Shown here: positions 17,195 to 27,372 of the stretch, piece by piece
How the letters are laid out: each line of letters opens with the position of its first letter
Position numbering within the stretch: the first letter of the stretch is position 1
NCBI RefSeq assembly: GCF_015352955.1
Contig: NZ_JACYOX010000006.1
Coordinates: forward strand, 1-64,000
Source: Noviherbaspirillum soli
GTDB lineage: Bacteria; Pseudomonadota; Gammaproteobacteria; Burkholderiales; Burkholderiaceae_D
DNA: 64,000 nt
Reading direction: 5' to 3'
Notes under the pieces: generated by a model
What the model was told of the DNA's origin: nothing
The model's database searches: none
The model's input: only the letters and a program-made list of their open reading frames with translations
Translations under genes and position numbers: made by a program

Positions 17195-19068
17195 CCTCCC
17201 AGGAGAGCGCGGCTGATCTGGAAGGTGGCGAATGCCGCCAGATAGGCCAGCGCAAACATGTAGCCCGCCATCGCCAGCACCGGCTTCCAGGAGTTGGTCT
17301 CGCGGCGCACGATGGACAGGGTGGAAATGCATTGCGGCGCAAACACGTACCAGGCCAGCAGCGACAGCGCGGTCGGCAGGGTCCAGGTTGCCGAGATCAT
17401 CGGCGTGAGCGTGGTGGCCAGCGCGTCGCCGGTGGCCGACAGCGCATAGACGGTGCCCAGCGCGCCGACCGCCACTTCACGCGCGGCCAGGCCAGGGATC
17501 AGCGCAATCGCGATCTGCCAGTTGAAGCCGACCGGCGCAAAGACAAGCTGCAGCCACTGGCCCAGCTGCCCTGCCAGGCTGTACTGGATGGCCGGACCGG
17601 TGGCGCCGGCCGGCGGCGCCGGGAAGCTGGAAAGGAACCACAGCAGCACCATCAGCGCCAGGATGATGGTGCCGACCCGGCTGACGAAGATGCGGGCCCG
17701 CTCCCACAGGCCGATGGCCAGGTTGCGCAGGTTGGGCCAGTGATAGTCGGGCAGTTCCAGCATCAGCGCATGCGCGCCCTTGTTGCCCAGGGTGCGCTTG
17801 AAGACCCAGGCCACCGCCATCGCCGAGACGATGCCCAGCACGTACAGGCCGAACAGCACCAGGCCCTGCAGGTTGAAGATGCCCACCGAGCGCTCGGGAA
17901 TGAAGGCGCCGATGATCAGCGCATACACCGGCAGCCGCGCCGAACAGGTCATCAGCGGCGCGATCATGATGGTGGCCAGGCGGTCGCGCGGGTTCTGTAT
18001 GGTGCGGGTGGCCATGATGCCCGGCACCGCGCAGGCAAAGCTCGACAGCAGCGGAATGAAGGCGCGGCCCGAGAGACCGACGCTGCCCATCAGGCGGTCG
18101 AGCAGGAAGGCCGCGCGCGGCAGGTAGCCGGAATCCTCCAGCGCCAGGATGAACAGGAACAGGATCAGGATCTGCGGCAGGAACACCAGCACGCTGCCCA
18201 CGCCGGACAGGATGCCGTCCACCAGCAGGCTGCGCAGCAGGCCGTCGGGCATCGCGTCGCGCACCAGCGCGCCGAGGCCGTCGACGCCATCCTTGATCAG
18301 TTCCATTGGCCACTGCGACCAGGAAAACACCGCCTGGAAGATCAGGAACAGCACGGCGGCCAGGATCACGTAGCCCGCCACCGGATGCAGCACCACCGCA
18401 TCGATGCGCTCGCCGGGCACGTTCTCGCGGCCGGGGTTGGCAACCGCCGCTTCCAGGATGCGCCTGACGCGGGCCTGGGTGTCTTCCACCGTGGCGGCGT
18501 CGCTCTCCGCACCAGGCACGCCGGCCTGGGGCGGCAGGCCGGCATGGTCGGCGGCGATTTGGTCGAGCTGCGCCAGCAGCGCGCTGGCGCCGCCCGGCTG
18601 CACGGCCACGGTTTCGATCACCGGAATGCCCAGTTCGCGCTGCAGCGCGGCGATGTCAATCTGCATGCCGCGCTTCCTGGCCACGTCCATCATGTTGACC
18701 GCCAGCACGGTTGGCCGCTTCAGGCGCAGGACCTCCAGCACCAGGCGCAGGTTCAGCCGCAGCCGGGTGGCGTCCACCACCAGCACCACCAGGTCGGGCG
18801 CGGCCTCGTCGGCGCGGGCGCCCAGCAGCACCTCGCGGGTGATGGCCTCGTCGGGCGTCATCGGTTTCAGGCTGTATGCGCCGGGCAGGTCGGTGACCTG
18901 GTAGGCCCGTCCGGTGGCGGAGAAGAACTGGCCTTCCTTGCGCTCGACGGTGACGCCGGCATAGTTGGCCACTTTCTGGCGCGCGCCGGTGAGGCGGTTG
19001 AAGAGCGCGGTCTTGCCGCAGTTGGGATTGCCCACCAGGGCAAGGCGCAGGGGCCGGATGGCATTCAT
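17191..19068 (-). CDS. feoB: Ferrous iron transporter FeoB
   Basis: 625-residue inner-membrane Fe(II) transporter. The N-terminal G domain shows G1 GNPNCGKT (residues 13-20), the G3 region DLPGAYSL and G4 NMMD; a helical spacer follows. Then come the gated membrane domain with LPRAAFLLDRLMGSVGLSGR, FIPLLSSFACAVPGIMATR, MIAPLMTCSARLPVY and LAAREVAVGALGTVY. It is shorter than the E. coli protein (773), lacking a long C-terminal extension. It lies 9 bp after feoA and is coupled to the Cys-rich gene. A Fur box upstream of feoA predicts iron repression. Confidence 0.95.
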   Translation of the reverse strand: MNAIRPLRLALVGNPNCGKTALFNRLTGARQKVANYAGVTVERKEGQFFSATGRAYQVTDLPGAYSLKPMTPDEAITREVLLGARADEAAPDLVVLVVDATRLRLNLRLVLEVLRLKRPTVLAVNMMDVARKRGMQIDIAALQRELGIPVIETVAVQPGGASALLAQLDQIAADHAGLPPQAGVPGAESDAATVEDTQARVRRILEAAVANPGRENVPGERIDAVVLHPVAGYVILAAVLFLIFQAVFSWSQWPMELIKDGVDGLGALVRDAMPDGLLRSLLVDGILSGVGSVLVFLPQILILFLFILALEDSGYLPRAAFLLDRLMGSVGLSGRAFIPLLSSFACAVPGIMATRTIQNPRDRLATIMIAPLMTCSARLPVYALIIGAFIPERSVGIFNLQGLVLFGLYVLGIVSAMAVAWVFKRTLGNKGAHALMLELPDYHWPNLRNLAIGLWERARIFVSRVGTIILALMVLLWFLSSFPAPPAGATGPAIQYSLAGQLGQWLQLVFAPVGFNWQIAIALIPGLAAREVAVGALGTVYALSATGDALATTLTPMISATWTLPTALSLLAWYVFAPQCISTLSIVRRETNSWKPVLAMAGYMFALAYLAAFATFQISRALLGG

Positions 19069-19077
19069 GAACGGTAA

Positions 19078-19374
19078 TTACGAAGGAATGACTTGGACCA
19101 TCGCCGCCTCGAAGCGGCGCAGCGCGAACGTGGTGGCGCCCACGCGCACCGCGATCGGATCGGCGCCGGGAAACGACACCGCCACGACGCGCACGGCCTC
19201 GCCAGGCACGAAACCCAGTTCGCGCAAGCGCAGCTGCACCGCGCGTTCCTCGTCGCCGGCAGCGTCGGCCATGCCCGCGACCACGGCGCGCTCGCCCTTG
19301 CGCAGTAGCGACAGGGGCTGGCTGGCAGCCTGTGGAAGGGAGCGGGGCATGATGGCTTGTTGGATGGCTGACAT
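19078..19374 (-). CDS. feoA: Ferrous iron transport protein FeoA
   Basis: About 98 residues with the SH3-like FeoA domain: LRELGFVPGEAVRVVAVSFP, then DPIAVRVGATTFALRR. FeoA is a cytoplasmic accessory to FeoB. The domain is preceded by a longer Ser/Gln-rich N terminus than usual, so a later start (ATG at 19350) is possible; no clear Shine-Dalgarno decides. First gene of the feoA-feoB-Cys-rich operon, with a Fur box about 45 bp upstream. Confidence 0.88.
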   Translation of the reverse strand: MSAIQQAIMPRSLPQAASQPLSLLRKGERAVVAGMADAAGDEERAVQLRLRELGFVPGEAVRVVAVSFPGADPIAVRVGATTFALRRFEAAMVQVIPS

Positions 19375-19417
19375 GGGCAGAGAGAGCGGGGCGTGGCGGA
19401 GATATAAGTGTAGCACC

Positions 19418-19436
19418 GTAATGATAATTATTCTTA
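19418..19436. promoter_or_regulatory. Fur box upstream of feoA
   Basis: On the minus strand the sequence reads TAAGAATAATTATCATTAC. The core AATAATTATCATTAC agrees with the Fur consensus segment AATGATAATCATTAT at 12 of 15 positions. It lies just upstream of the feo operon, as expected for Fe(II)-Fur repression. Confidence 0.75.
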
Positions 19437-19778
19437 ATTGAGCGGTGCGGTAATAGACACGGTAGCGTTTAAGTGGGCAGGCGCATTGGCGCGCCTGTTA
19501 TTCCGCCTGCCTGCGCATCCTGTCATTGCCTCCTTGTAACTCAAATTGCCAAGATGCATCGCTCTTGTCTCTGTTCAAGGAAGAATGCTTTCCTGTCAGA
19601 CGCGATGTCGCCACAAGAAAAGTAGCGTGCGGGAGAAACATATCGTTCTGTCCATATAATTACCTGGATGCAATATTCTCCTGTGCGCCATCGTTGCCGT
19701 TCCTGCCGTCTTTGGCGTTTCACCCTGAGTTGATGCCATGCTGAGTCCCGTCATGTTTTTGCTGATCACGGGCTCCTT

Positions 19779-20090
19779 GTGCCGGGATCGCTGGCGCGCA
19801 GCAGCATGCCCGTCACCATCGACTGCCTTGCCCGCCTGGGCGGCGAGGAATTCGCGCTGCTGCTGCCGTATTCCGGCACGGCGGCGGCAATGCAGGTGGC
19901 GCAACGCCTGCGGCAACTGCTGGAACGGCTAGAGCCGGGCGCCCTGCCGGCGGAAGAGCCGTTTTCCGCGCTGCTCGGCCATGCCCATGCCGCGCTGTAC
20001 GAGGCCGAGCATGCCGGGCGCAACCTGGGTCCGGCTGGCCGAAACAGCCTGAGCCGGCGCGCAGGCCAGCCCGCGGGCCGGGTCGGGTGA
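19779..20090 (+). pseudogene. Truncated GGDEF (diguanylate cyclase) relic
   Basis: The open frame encodes CLARLGGEEFALLLPYSG and, some 40 residues later, AHAALYEAEHAGRNLG. These are the active-site loop and C-terminal helix of a GGDEF domain. The N-terminal half (DxLTGLxNR, GHxxGD) and the segment that should hold the SIGVA-type strand between the two motifs are missing. No upstream gene joins it. It is a decayed remnant lying against the active GGDEF-EAL gene on the opposite strand. The rest of 19440-20097 holds AT-rich DNA (about 19530-19700) and nothing recognisable. Confidence 0.75.
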
Positions 20091-20097
20091 AATCGCC

Positions 20098-21885
20098 CTA
20101 CGCCGGCAGGCGGGCCAGAAACAGCTGGAATTCCGCCAGGGACAGCGGTCCCGCCAGCAGATAGCCCTGGCCGTCGTCACAGCCGGCGTCGCGCATCCGG
20201 TCGCGCAGGGGCAGGGTTTCGATGCCGGTGGCAGTGACGCGTATGTCCAGCGCATGCGCCAGCGTGACCAGCGCTTTCAGGAAACCTGGCCTGGCGCTGT
20301 CCTGTGTCGGGTCGAGCTTGACGGTATCGACCGGCAGGTGCTGGATGCAGGCGAGGGCGCCGCCGCCCGCGCCGAAGTGGTCGACGGCAATCCGCACGCC
20401 ATGGGCCTTCAGTGCCCCCAGGCGCCGTGCCGCCGCGTCGAGGTCGTCGGTCAGGGCAGTCTCGGCCAGTTCCAGTTCCAGCAGTTGCGGCGCCAGGCCG
20501 GCGGCTTCCAGCGCAGCGCCCAGCCGTTCGCCCAGCGCCGGATGACACAGCTGCCGTGCCGACAGATTCACCGACACCCGCAGCGCGCGGCCGAACTGGC
20601 GTTGCAGGCGGCCACCCTGCAGGCAGGCTTGCCGCAGCGCCCAGTGGCCGATGTCATCCATCAGGTCAAGCTGCTGCGCCACCGGAATGAAGTCCTGCGG
20701 CGCAATCCGGCCCAGGTGGGGATGATTCCAGCGCAGCAGGGCTTCCATGCCGGTCACCGCCATGCTGCGCAGGTCGAGGCGCGGCTGGTAATGCAGTTCG
20801 AACTCGCCGCGTTCCAGCGCACGGTGCAGCGCCTGTTCCATCAGCATTCTGGCGCGCGCCCTGGCATTGACCTCGGCTTCAAAAAAGCACCAGCTGTTGC
20901 GGCCTGCTGCCTTGGCGCGGTGCAGCGCGGCGTCGGCATGCCGGAACAGCGTTTCGCGGGTGGCGGCATCGGCCGGATGCATCGCCACGCCGATTGACGC
21001 ACTGATGCCGGCTTCCTCCCCGCCCATGCTGAATGGCGCCGCCAGCGCTGCCAGCAGGCGGCCGGCGGTGGCCGCGGCGTCGGAGGCGCCCGCTGGGCAA
21101 CGCGCCGCCACGACAAATTCATCGCCCCCCAGACGGGCGACGATGCCATCGGCCGGCAGCATGGCCCGCAGGCGCAGCGCCACCTGGCGCAACAGCTGGT
21201 CGCCCGCTTCATGCCCCAGCATCTCGTTGACTTTGCGGAACTGGTCGAGGTCCAGGAACATCAGCGCGACCGGCTTGCCGTCCGCCTGCTCCAGCAGGTG
21301 CTGCAGCCGTTGATTGAGCAGTGTCCGGTCGGGCAGGCCGGTCAGCGCATCATGCAAGGCCAGTTCCTGCGAGCGGTTTTCCGGCAGCCCGTCCCCGGCC
21401 TGGCTCAAAAAACAGTGCAGCCTGTCTGGTGCGCCGCTGGCATCCCGGCTCACGCTGGCATGCAGGCGCACCGGGATCGCATGACCGTCCCGGTGGCGCA
21501 AGCTGCGTATGCCGGGCAGCATGGCATCGTCGTCGCCTGGCGTGCGCGGACCATCCGGAAGCAGCCAGGCCAGATTGCGGCCGGTCAGATCGGCCGGCGC
21601 ATGACCGCTCATGGCGCACAGCGCCGGATTCGCCTCCAGCAGCACGCCGTCGCGACTGGCCAGCAGATAAGGAGAAGGAGCCAGCGCGATCAGGTCATGC
21701 AATTGCTGCCGTGACTCGCGCAGGCGCTGCGCGGCCTGTAGCAGCGGCCCATCGGCCTGTTCGCCAGCATTGGCAGGAGTCTGCTGCGCTTTGAATTCCC
21801 TGGCTGCCGACGGATTGCCGATGGTCGAAGGCTGCGCCTGGCTGGCATGCGCACGGCTGTTTTCAGGAAAGGGACGCTGATTCAT
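20098..21885 (-). CDS. PAS-GGDEF-EAL signalling protein with degenerate EAL site
   Basis: 595 residues, cytoplasmic. A PAS domain spans about 58-165. The GGDEF domain spans about 175-335, with an intact active site GGDEF at 253-257 and no RxxD I-site (the position reads LPAD). The EAL domain spans about 345-590. EALLRW (381), N440, E472 and E475, K523 and Q573 are present. The second Asp of the DDFG motif is His (VDHFG, H503) and the AEG glutamate is Thr (T553). Two metal/catalytic residues required by known EAL phosphodiesterases are thus gone, so it probably makes or senses c-di-GMP rather than hydrolysing it. Divergent from another diguanylate cyclase gene. Confidence 0.85.
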   Translation of the reverse strand: MNQRPFPENSRAHASQAQPSTIGNPSAAREFKAQQTPANAGEQADGPLLQAAQRLRESRQQLHDLIALAPSPYLLASRDGVLLEANPALCAMSGHAPADLTGRNLAWLLPDGPRTPGDDDAMLPGIRSLRHRDGHAIPVRLHASVSRDASGAPDRLHCFLSQAGDGLPENRSQELALHDALTGLPDRTLLNQRLQHLLEQADGKPVALMFLDLDQFRKVNEMLGHEAGDQLLRQVALRLRAMLPADGIVARLGGDEFVVAARCPAGASDAAATAGRLLAALAAPFSMGGEEAGISASIGVAMHPADAATRETLFRHADAALHRAKAAGRNSWCFFEAEVNARARARMLMEQALHRALERGEFELHYQPRLDLRSMAVTGMEALLRWNHPHLGRIAPQDFIPVAQQLDLMDDIGHWALRQACLQGGRLQRQFGRALRVSVNLSARQLCHPALGERLGAALEAAGLAPQLLELELAETALTDDLDAAARRLGALKAHGVRIAVDHFGAGGGALACIQHLPVDTVKLDPTQDSARPGFLKALVTLAHALDIRVTATGIETLPLRDRMRDAGCDDGQGYLLAGPLSLAEFQLFLARLPA

Positions 21886-22082
21886 TGGCGCTATCGCAAG
21901 AGAATTTCTCTTCAGAAATATATAGCATGGCTATCAAAATTACCATTCTACATATCGACAGAAATTGCGCCTGAACAATAAATTTCCCTGAAAAAATTTT
22001 TCGGAATCCAGTTTCTGGTGCGATAAAAGGACGTTTGCTGTTCCCAAGCTGAGGATGCCCAAAGTGCGATAAAGGATAGCCC

Positions 22083-23405
22083 ATGCTTTTTTTCCGGAAA
22101 CATTCCTCAGCCCCCTTTCCCCGCCTTGTCGCCACGCATCCCGGCGGCCAACGCGTCAGTTCCAGGCACTCGCCGGGCCCGGCCATGGCCACACTGGTTT
22201 GGCCGCTGGCATGCGGCCTGGCTGGCATGGCCCTCTGGCTCAGTCTGCAATGGTGGGACATCAACAATGCGGCGCTCAGCGATGCGGAAGCGGCACTCGG
22301 GCCGGAACCGGAAACCGGCAATCCGCCTGGCAAGGCGACCTCTCCCGCGTCGGCGATGCTGGCGCGGTACCGGGAACTGGTGCACCAGCATCTGTTCATC
22401 GCCAACATGCTGCTTTTCGCCCTGGGGCTGGGCGGCATGGCGCTGGCGGTGCGTCTGGACAAGCGCAGGCAGCTTGCCGAGCAAATGCGCGGCGCCTGCC
22501 TGAAAGCCATGGACGCCGGCAAGGAAGGCTTGCTGATCCTTCTTCCGGTACGGCAGCACGGCGGCCGCTTCACTGATTTCATCATTCAGGACTGCAATGA
22601 GCGCGGCGCCGAACACGCCGGCCTGGCCAGGTGCGACCTGCTGGGAAGGCGGCTGGGCGAACTGCGCGACAGCGAAGGGATTGCCGGCCTGGTCCAGGCA
22701 TGCAGTCATGCGATGGCCGCCGGATCGCACGAGGAAGAACTGGAAACCACGCGTAACGGCCAGCGCATCTGCCTGCACCGGCGTCTGCTGCGCGCCGATG
22801 CCGGCCTGGTCATCCTTCTGCGCGACGTCTCCGAGACCAGGGCGAATCAGGACGTCCTGATGAAAATGGCCCACGTGGACGCGCTGACCGGCTTGCCCAA
22901 CCGTCTCTGGCTCACGAATTTCCTGCCCCGTGCAATCGAGTCGGCCGCTGCCAACGCTTCCAGCCTGGCTGTTCTGTTCATCGACCTCGACAATTTCAAA
23001 TCAGTCAACGACACCTTCGGCCATGATGCCGGCGATGCGCTGCTGGTGGCAGCCGCCGGCCGGCTGGCCGCCGCGGTTCGAACGGAAGACAAGCTGGCGC
23101 GCCTTGGCGGCGATGAGTTCGTCATCGTCCTGGCGCAGGCGGATCATGCCGAGATCGTCCAGATCGCCCGCCGCATCAACAACACCCTGGCGGAAGACTT
23201 CCTGCTGAACGACCGCCAATGCTGCCGAACCCAGGCCTCGATCGGCATCAGCCTGTATCCGCAGGACGGCACCTGCGCCGCTCCCCTGCTGCGCAATGCC
23301 GACCTCGCGATGTACACAGCCAAGAGCAGCGGCAAGGGCCGCCATGCGTTCCATGACGCCAGCCCGGCCGCGCCGGCCAACGCGCTTCAGCCGGCTGAGG
23401 CATGA
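22083..23405 (+). CDS. Membrane-anchored PAS-like diguanylate cyclase
   Basis: 440 residues. Two transmembrane helices (about 36-56 and 103-122) flank a short periplasmic stretch. A PAS-like domain (about 135-255, ending [12 protein letters not shown]) follows, then a GGDEF domain from ALTGLPNR (about 270) to the end. The active site is RLGGDEF with the inhibitory I-site RTED five residues before it, so product inhibition is expected. It shares a 197-bp AT-rich divergent region with the GGDEF-EAL gene, suggesting related control. The 3' end overlaps the convergent M23 gene by 19 bp. The input signal is unknown. Confidence 0.88.
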   Translation: MLFFRKHSSAPFPRLVATHPGGQRVSSRHSPGPAMATLVWPLACGLAGMALWLSLQWWDINNAALSDAEAALGPEPETGNPPGKATSPASAMLARYRELVHQHLFIANMLLFALGLGGMALAVRLDKRRQLAEQMRGACLKAMDAGKEGLLILLPVRQHGGRFTDFIIQDCNERGAEHAGLARCDLLGRRLGELRDSEGIAGLVQACSHAMAAGSHEEELETTRNGQRICLHRRLLRADAGLVILLRDVSETRANQDVLMKMAHVDALTGLPNRLWLTNFLPRAIESAAANASSLAVLFIDLDNFKSVNDTFGHDAGDALLVAAAGRLAAAVRTEDKLARLGGDEFVIVLAQADHAEIVQIARRINNTLAEDFLLNDRQCCRTQASIGISLYPQDGTCAAPLLRNADLAMYTAKSSGKGRHAFHDASPAAPANALQPAEA

Positions 23406-23953
23406 GCCGGCGCCCGTGCCTGCGCGTGCCTTACCAGCAGGGGATAGGGATTGATGGCGCCGGCATTGGTGTAGACGCCGTAATGCAGATGCGGCGGCGT
23501 GCCGCGCGCATTGCCGGTGGTGCCGACATAACCCAGCACATTGCCGCTGGCGACCCGCTGCCCGCGGCGCACGTCGGAAAAGCGGTCGAGATGGGCATAG
23601 TAATGCCGCTGCCCGCCCGGTCCGAGCACCCACACCACCTGCCCCCCGAGACGGTTGTTGCCCACATCCAGCACGATGCCTTCGGTGGCGGACCGTACCG
23701 GGCGGCCGCGCGGCGCGAAGATGTCCAGGCCCTCATGGCGCCGGGCGCCGCCGTCGCGCGGCGCATGCCAGTTGTCGCGCAACGCGGCCCGATGCACGCC
23801 GTCGACCGGCATGGCCAGCGACTGCGGCGCCGGCATCGCCGCCAGCCGGGCAGCGTACCAGGCCATCTTCAGCGGCGCCTCCGCCAGGAACAGCAGGAAC
23901 AGCACCAGCACGGCGAGCGCGAGGCGGCCAATGAGACGGGACAGCGTGGGCAT
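23387..23953 (-). CDS. M23-family (LytM) metallopeptidase, membrane-anchored
   Basis: 188 residues. One N-terminal transmembrane segment (residues 8-28) anchors a periplasmic LytM domain. The zinc ligands are all present: HEGLD (HxxxD) and HLH in [13 protein letters not shown], so this should be an active endopeptidase cutting peptidoglycan crosslinks. Compare the degenerate LytM of EnvC in this window. Monocistronic and convergent with the diguanylate cyclase. Confidence 0.88.
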   Translation of the reverse strand: MPTLSRLIGRLALAVLVLFLLFLAEAPLKMAWYAARLAAMPAPQSLAMPVDGVHRAALRDNWHAPRDGGARRHEGLDIFAPRGRPVRSATEGIVLDVGNNRLGGQVVWVLGPGGQRHYYAHLDRFSDVRRGQRVASGNVLGYVGTTGNARGTPPHLHYGVYTNAGAINPYPLLVRHAQARAPAHASAG

Positions 23954-24041
23954 GCATTCGGGAGAGGGAAATGGGCCTGCTGTTTGGAGTGGCGGCGCCG
24001 GCGCGGGTTCAATGCCTGCGCCGGCAGCCTGGGAGGCTGCC

Positions 24042-25562
24042 TCAGGCCGGGGGCTTGCGCGAGGTCAGCGCCATCAGCGCATCGAAATTGATCGGCTTGA
24101 CCAGGTGATGGTCGAAGCCGGCCGCCATCGCATCCTTCTTGTCCTTCTGCTGGCCGTAACCGGTCAGCGCCACCAGCGTTGCCCTGGCTGTTTCGGGCAT
24201 GCCGCGCAGGGTCGACGCCACTTCATAGCCGGTCATGTCGGGCAGGCCGATGTCCAGGAAAACGGTGTCAGGCCGGAAGCTGGCCGCGGTGGCGATCGCG
24301 TCCTTGCCGGTATTGCTGGTGGCAACCGTGTGGCCATTGATCTCCAGCAGCGCGCACAGCATGGCGGCGGAGTCGGCGCTGTCGTCCACCACCAGGATGC
24401 GTTGACCATGCAGGGCGCTGGACTCAGCGGCCGCTGTCGCCGGCGCCGGCAGCGGGGCGCTCGCCATCACCGGCAACCTGACCTCGAAGGTGCTGCCCTG
24501 TCCTTCGCCCCGGCTGCTGACAGTGACCGTGCCGCCGTGCAGCTCGACCAGTTTCCTCACCAGCGACAGGCCGATGCCGAGGCCATCCTGGACCCGGTCG
24601 GACACATGCTGGGCCTGGGCGAACAGGTCGAAGATGCGCGCCGCATTGTCGGGCGCGATGCCGATGCCGTTGTCGGCAATGCGTATCACCAGCACGTCGC
24701 CTTCGAGCGCGGCGGTCAGCGTGACCTGGCCGCCCACCGGGGTGAACTTGGCGGCATTGTGCAGCAGGTTGCCGATGATCTGGGCCAGCCGCACATTGTC
24801 GCCATGCAGCGTGACGCTCTGCGGCGGCAGGGTGACCGATAGCGCATGCTGGCGCGACGCCATGATCGGCTGCACGGTTTCCAGCGCGGTGCCGATGAAG
24901 GCCGCCAGTTCGGTTGGCTCGCGCCGCAGGGTGATCTTGCCCTGGTTGATGCGCGAGACATCCAGCAGGTCGTCGACCAGGCGCACCAGGTGGTTGGTCT
25001 GGCGGATGATGGTCTGGCGCGCCTGCTCCTGCTGCTGCGGCGCATCGTTGCCGATCTGGCGCAGAAGTTCGACCGCATTGCGTATCGGGCCCAGCGGATT
25101 GCGCAGCTCATGCGCGAGCGTGGCCAGGAACTCGTCCTTCTGGCGGTCGGCATCGCGCAGTTGCCGTTCCACCCGGCCCAGGCGCAGCAGCGCCTTCACA
25201 TTGGCCACCAGTTCCTCCGGCTCGATCGGCTCGAACAGGTAGTTGTCGGCGCCGCCGTCCAGGGCGCGGATCTTGTCGGCGCTGGACAGGTAGGACGCCG
25301 AGGTCTGCAGCACCAGGATCGAGCCCATGGCCGGATCCTGCTTGAGCATGCGGCATACCTCCATGCCATGGATGTCGGGCAGCTTCATGTCCAGCAGCAC
25401 CAGGTCAGGATGGTGTTCATTGGCCATCTGCAGGGCTTCACCGCCGCTGGCGGCCTCGATCACCTTCAGTCCGGCGCGGGTCAGGATGCGCGTCTTGGCA
25501 TAGCGGGCGCCGTCGTTGTCGTCGACGTTCAGCACCAGGGATTCATGCTTGCTTGCACTCAT
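24042..25562 (-). CDS. Hybrid sensor kinase, REC-HisKA-HATPase-REC (stressosome output)
   Basis: 506 residues, no membrane segment. N-terminal receiver (about 8-125; Asp58 in LLDMKLPD), short coiled coil, HisKA with His151 in [11 protein letters not shown], HATPase ([23 protein letters not shown]), and a C-terminal receiver (about 388-505; [11 protein letters not shown]). Last gene of the rsb operon, 13 bp after the other hybrid kinase. The layout suggests a phosphorelay that receives from the upstream kinase or the stressosome and passes phosphate to an unlinked regulator. No DNA-binding output domain is present in either kinase. Confidence 0.88.
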   Translation of the reverse strand: MSASKHESLVLNVDDNDGARYAKTRILTRAGLKVIEAASGGEALQMANEHHPDLVLLDMKLPDIHGMEVCRMLKQDPAMGSILVLQTSASYLSSADKIRALDGGADNYLFEPIEPEELVANVKALLRLGRVERQLRDADRQKDEFLATLAHELRNPLGPIRNAVELLRQIGNDAPQQQEQARQTIIRQTNHLVRLVDDLLDVSRINQGKITLRREPTELAAFIGTALETVQPIMASRQHALSVTLPPQSVTLHGDNVRLAQIIGNLLHNAAKFTPVGGQVTLTAALEGDVLVIRIADNGIGIAPDNAARIFDLFAQAQHVSDRVQDGLGIGLSLVRKLVELHGGTVTVSSRGEGQGSTFEVRLPVMASAPLPAPATAAAESSALHGQRILVVDDSADSAAMLCALLEINGHTVATSNTGKDAIATAASFRPDTVFLDIGLPDMTGYEVASTLRGMPETARATLVALTGYGQQKDKKDAMAAGFDHHLVKPINFDALMALTSRKPPA

Positions 25563-25575
25563 AAAGCCGGCCGCC

Positions 25576-27366
25576 TCACAACGGGCTCTCCTTGTTTGTC
25601 TGTGTGCCGGCGCCGGTCAGGTAGTCCAGCGTGGACAGCAGTTCCCGTCGTGACAACGGCTTGATGTAATAGGCATCGGCGCCCAGCGCCAGGCCCTTGC
25701 GCTTGTCGTCGGTCTGGGTGGCCAGCACCACCGGCACCCGCGCACGGCGCTGGTCGCTCTTGATGTCTGCCAGCCAGCGCCAGGTTTCTTCTCCCTTCAG
25801 GCTAATGTCCAGCAGCACCGCCGCCGGCTCCTGCACCAGCCACTGTTCCTCGGCTTGCCGCACGCTGGCCGCATGCACCGGCCGGAATGCCGAGCCATGC
25901 AGGAAGCGCTCGTACAGCAGGCGGGTGGATTCGTCATCCTCCACCACCAGCACCGGCCGCCGCCCATCGGGCTGGCCGTCCTGGCTGCCGGAGCTGGCCG
26001 CTGGCGACGCGGCCGGCGCCGGCAACGCCGCATAATGCACCGGCAGCACCACCGAAAAGGTCGACCCTTCGCCCAGCGTGCTTTGCAGCTCGACCCGCCC
26101 GCCCAGCAGCGCGGCCAGCTTGCGGCATAGCGGCAGGCCCAGGCCAGTGCCCTTGACCCGCTTCTGCATGCGGTTCTCGACCTGGGTGAATTCCTCGAAC
26201 ACCAGCTGCTGGCTTTCCTCGGGGATGCCAACGCCGGTATCGCGGACCGACAGCCGTACCGACTGCTCCGACGGCAGGGCGGCGGCGCTGATCCTGACTT
26301 CGCCGGCATCGGTGAACTTCAGCGCATTGGAAATGAAATTGCGCAGGATCTGCGACAGCTTGGCCTCGTCGGTGTACAGGGCAGGCACGCCGACCGGGTC
26401 ATCGAATTCCAGCCGCACCGATTCGCTGACCAGCAGCGGGCGCAGCATGCCGCGCAGCGCCGAAAACAGCTCGGCCACTTCGAATTTGCCGGGGCGGATG
26501 TCGATCTTGCCGGCTTCGATCTTGGCCAGGTCGAGCAGGTCATTGACCAGTTCCGACAGGTCTTCCGCGCCGCGCAGGATGAAGTTGACCTGCTTTTCCT
26601 GCTCCGCCGTGAGTTCGCCGTCAACCCGGTCCAGCAGCAGCTTGGACAGCGCCCGGATCGAACTGAGCGGCGTGCGGAACTCATGGCTCATGTTGGACAA
26701 AAAGCGCGACTTCATCTCGTCGGCGCGGCGCAGGTGGCCGGCCTTTTCATCGAGCTCGGCATACAGCGCCACCACGCCGCGGTTGGTGTCTTCCAGTTCG
26801 CGCGTGAGCTGCAGCAGTTCTTCCTGTCGCGCCTTGAGCTCGGCCAGCGTGGACAGCAGTTCGCGGTTCTGCTGCTGCACTTCGGTCAGCGTGGCTTCGG
26901 CCGGCATGGCCGCCAGGCGCGCGCCGATGTCGCCGATCAGCGCCGGCGTGAGCAGGCGCGCCTGCGCCGGAAAGAGCTTCTTCAATTCCACCAGCGTGCC
27001 GCCGGGGCCGGTATCGATCGTGAAGCGGTCCATCAGCCGCTGCGCGCCCAAGAGGCCCATGCCCATGCCGGTCGGCGACTTGTACTGTCCCGCCAGGATG
27101 GCTTCGAGATCGGCGATGCCGGGTCCATGGTCTTCGATGCGGATGATCAGCACCTGCGGCGCGGTTTCGCCCTCGATCAGGAATTCCGCGCGGCCCGGCG
27201 CGGCATAGTTGAACACATTGCGCGCGATTTCCGACACCGCCGTGGCAATGCGCGCCTGGTCCTGCAGGCCAAAGCCGCACAGCGCCGCGATCTGGCGGGC
27301 GCGCTGCCGGCAGGCCACGACATCGAACTCGGCCTGGATGCCCACGGTGAGGATGCGCTTGGTCAT
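25576..27366 (-). CDS. RsbT-like ATPase fused to hybrid histidine kinase
   Basis: 596 residues, cytoplasmic. Residues 1-130 are an RsbT-type GHKL ATPase (N box EIARNVFNYA, G1 DHGPGI, G2 GMGMGLLGAQRLMD). A coiled coil covers about 155-220. HisKA has His228 in MSHEFRTPLSSI, followed by HATPase (DTGVGIP, GTGLGLPLCRKLAALLGG) and a C-terminal receiver (LLDISLKG). The fusion puts a stressosome-binding module on a sensor kinase, so the RsbR/S complex could control it directly; that is inference. It lies 6 bp after the phosphatase gene and is transcribed with it. Confidence 0.87.
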   Translation of the reverse strand: MTKRILTVGIQAEFDVVACRQRARQIAALCGFGLQDQARIATAVSEIARNVFNYAAPGRAEFLIEGETAPQVLIIRIEDHGPGIADLEAILAGQYKSPTGMGMGLLGAQRLMDRFTIDTGPGGTLVELKKLFPAQARLLTPALIGDIGARLAAMPAEATLTEVQQQNRELLSTLAELKARQEELLQLTRELEDTNRGVVALYAELDEKAGHLRRADEMKSRFLSNMSHEFRTPLSSIRALSKLLLDRVDGELTAEQEKQVNFILRGAEDLSELVNDLLDLAKIEAGKIDIRPGKFEVAELFSALRGMLRPLLVSESVRLEFDDPVGVPALYTDEAKLSQILRNFISNALKFTDAGEVRISAAALPSEQSVRLSVRDTGVGIPEESQQLVFEEFTQVENRMQKRVKGTGLGLPLCRKLAALLGGRVELQSTLGEGSTFSVVLPVHYAALPAPAASPAASSGSQDGQPDGRRPVLVVEDDESTRLLYERFLHGSAFRPVHAASVRQAEEQWLVQEPAAVLLDISLKGEETWRWLADIKSDQRRARVPVVLATQTDDKRKGLALGADAYYIKPLSRRELLSTLDYLTGAGTQTNKESPL

Positions 27367-27372
27367 CTGCGG

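Noticed and set aside
16732-19077. 781-residue open frame antisense to feoB
   Set aside because: Composition typical of an antisense shadow (Arg/Gln/His-rich); feoB on the other strand is complete with all motifs.
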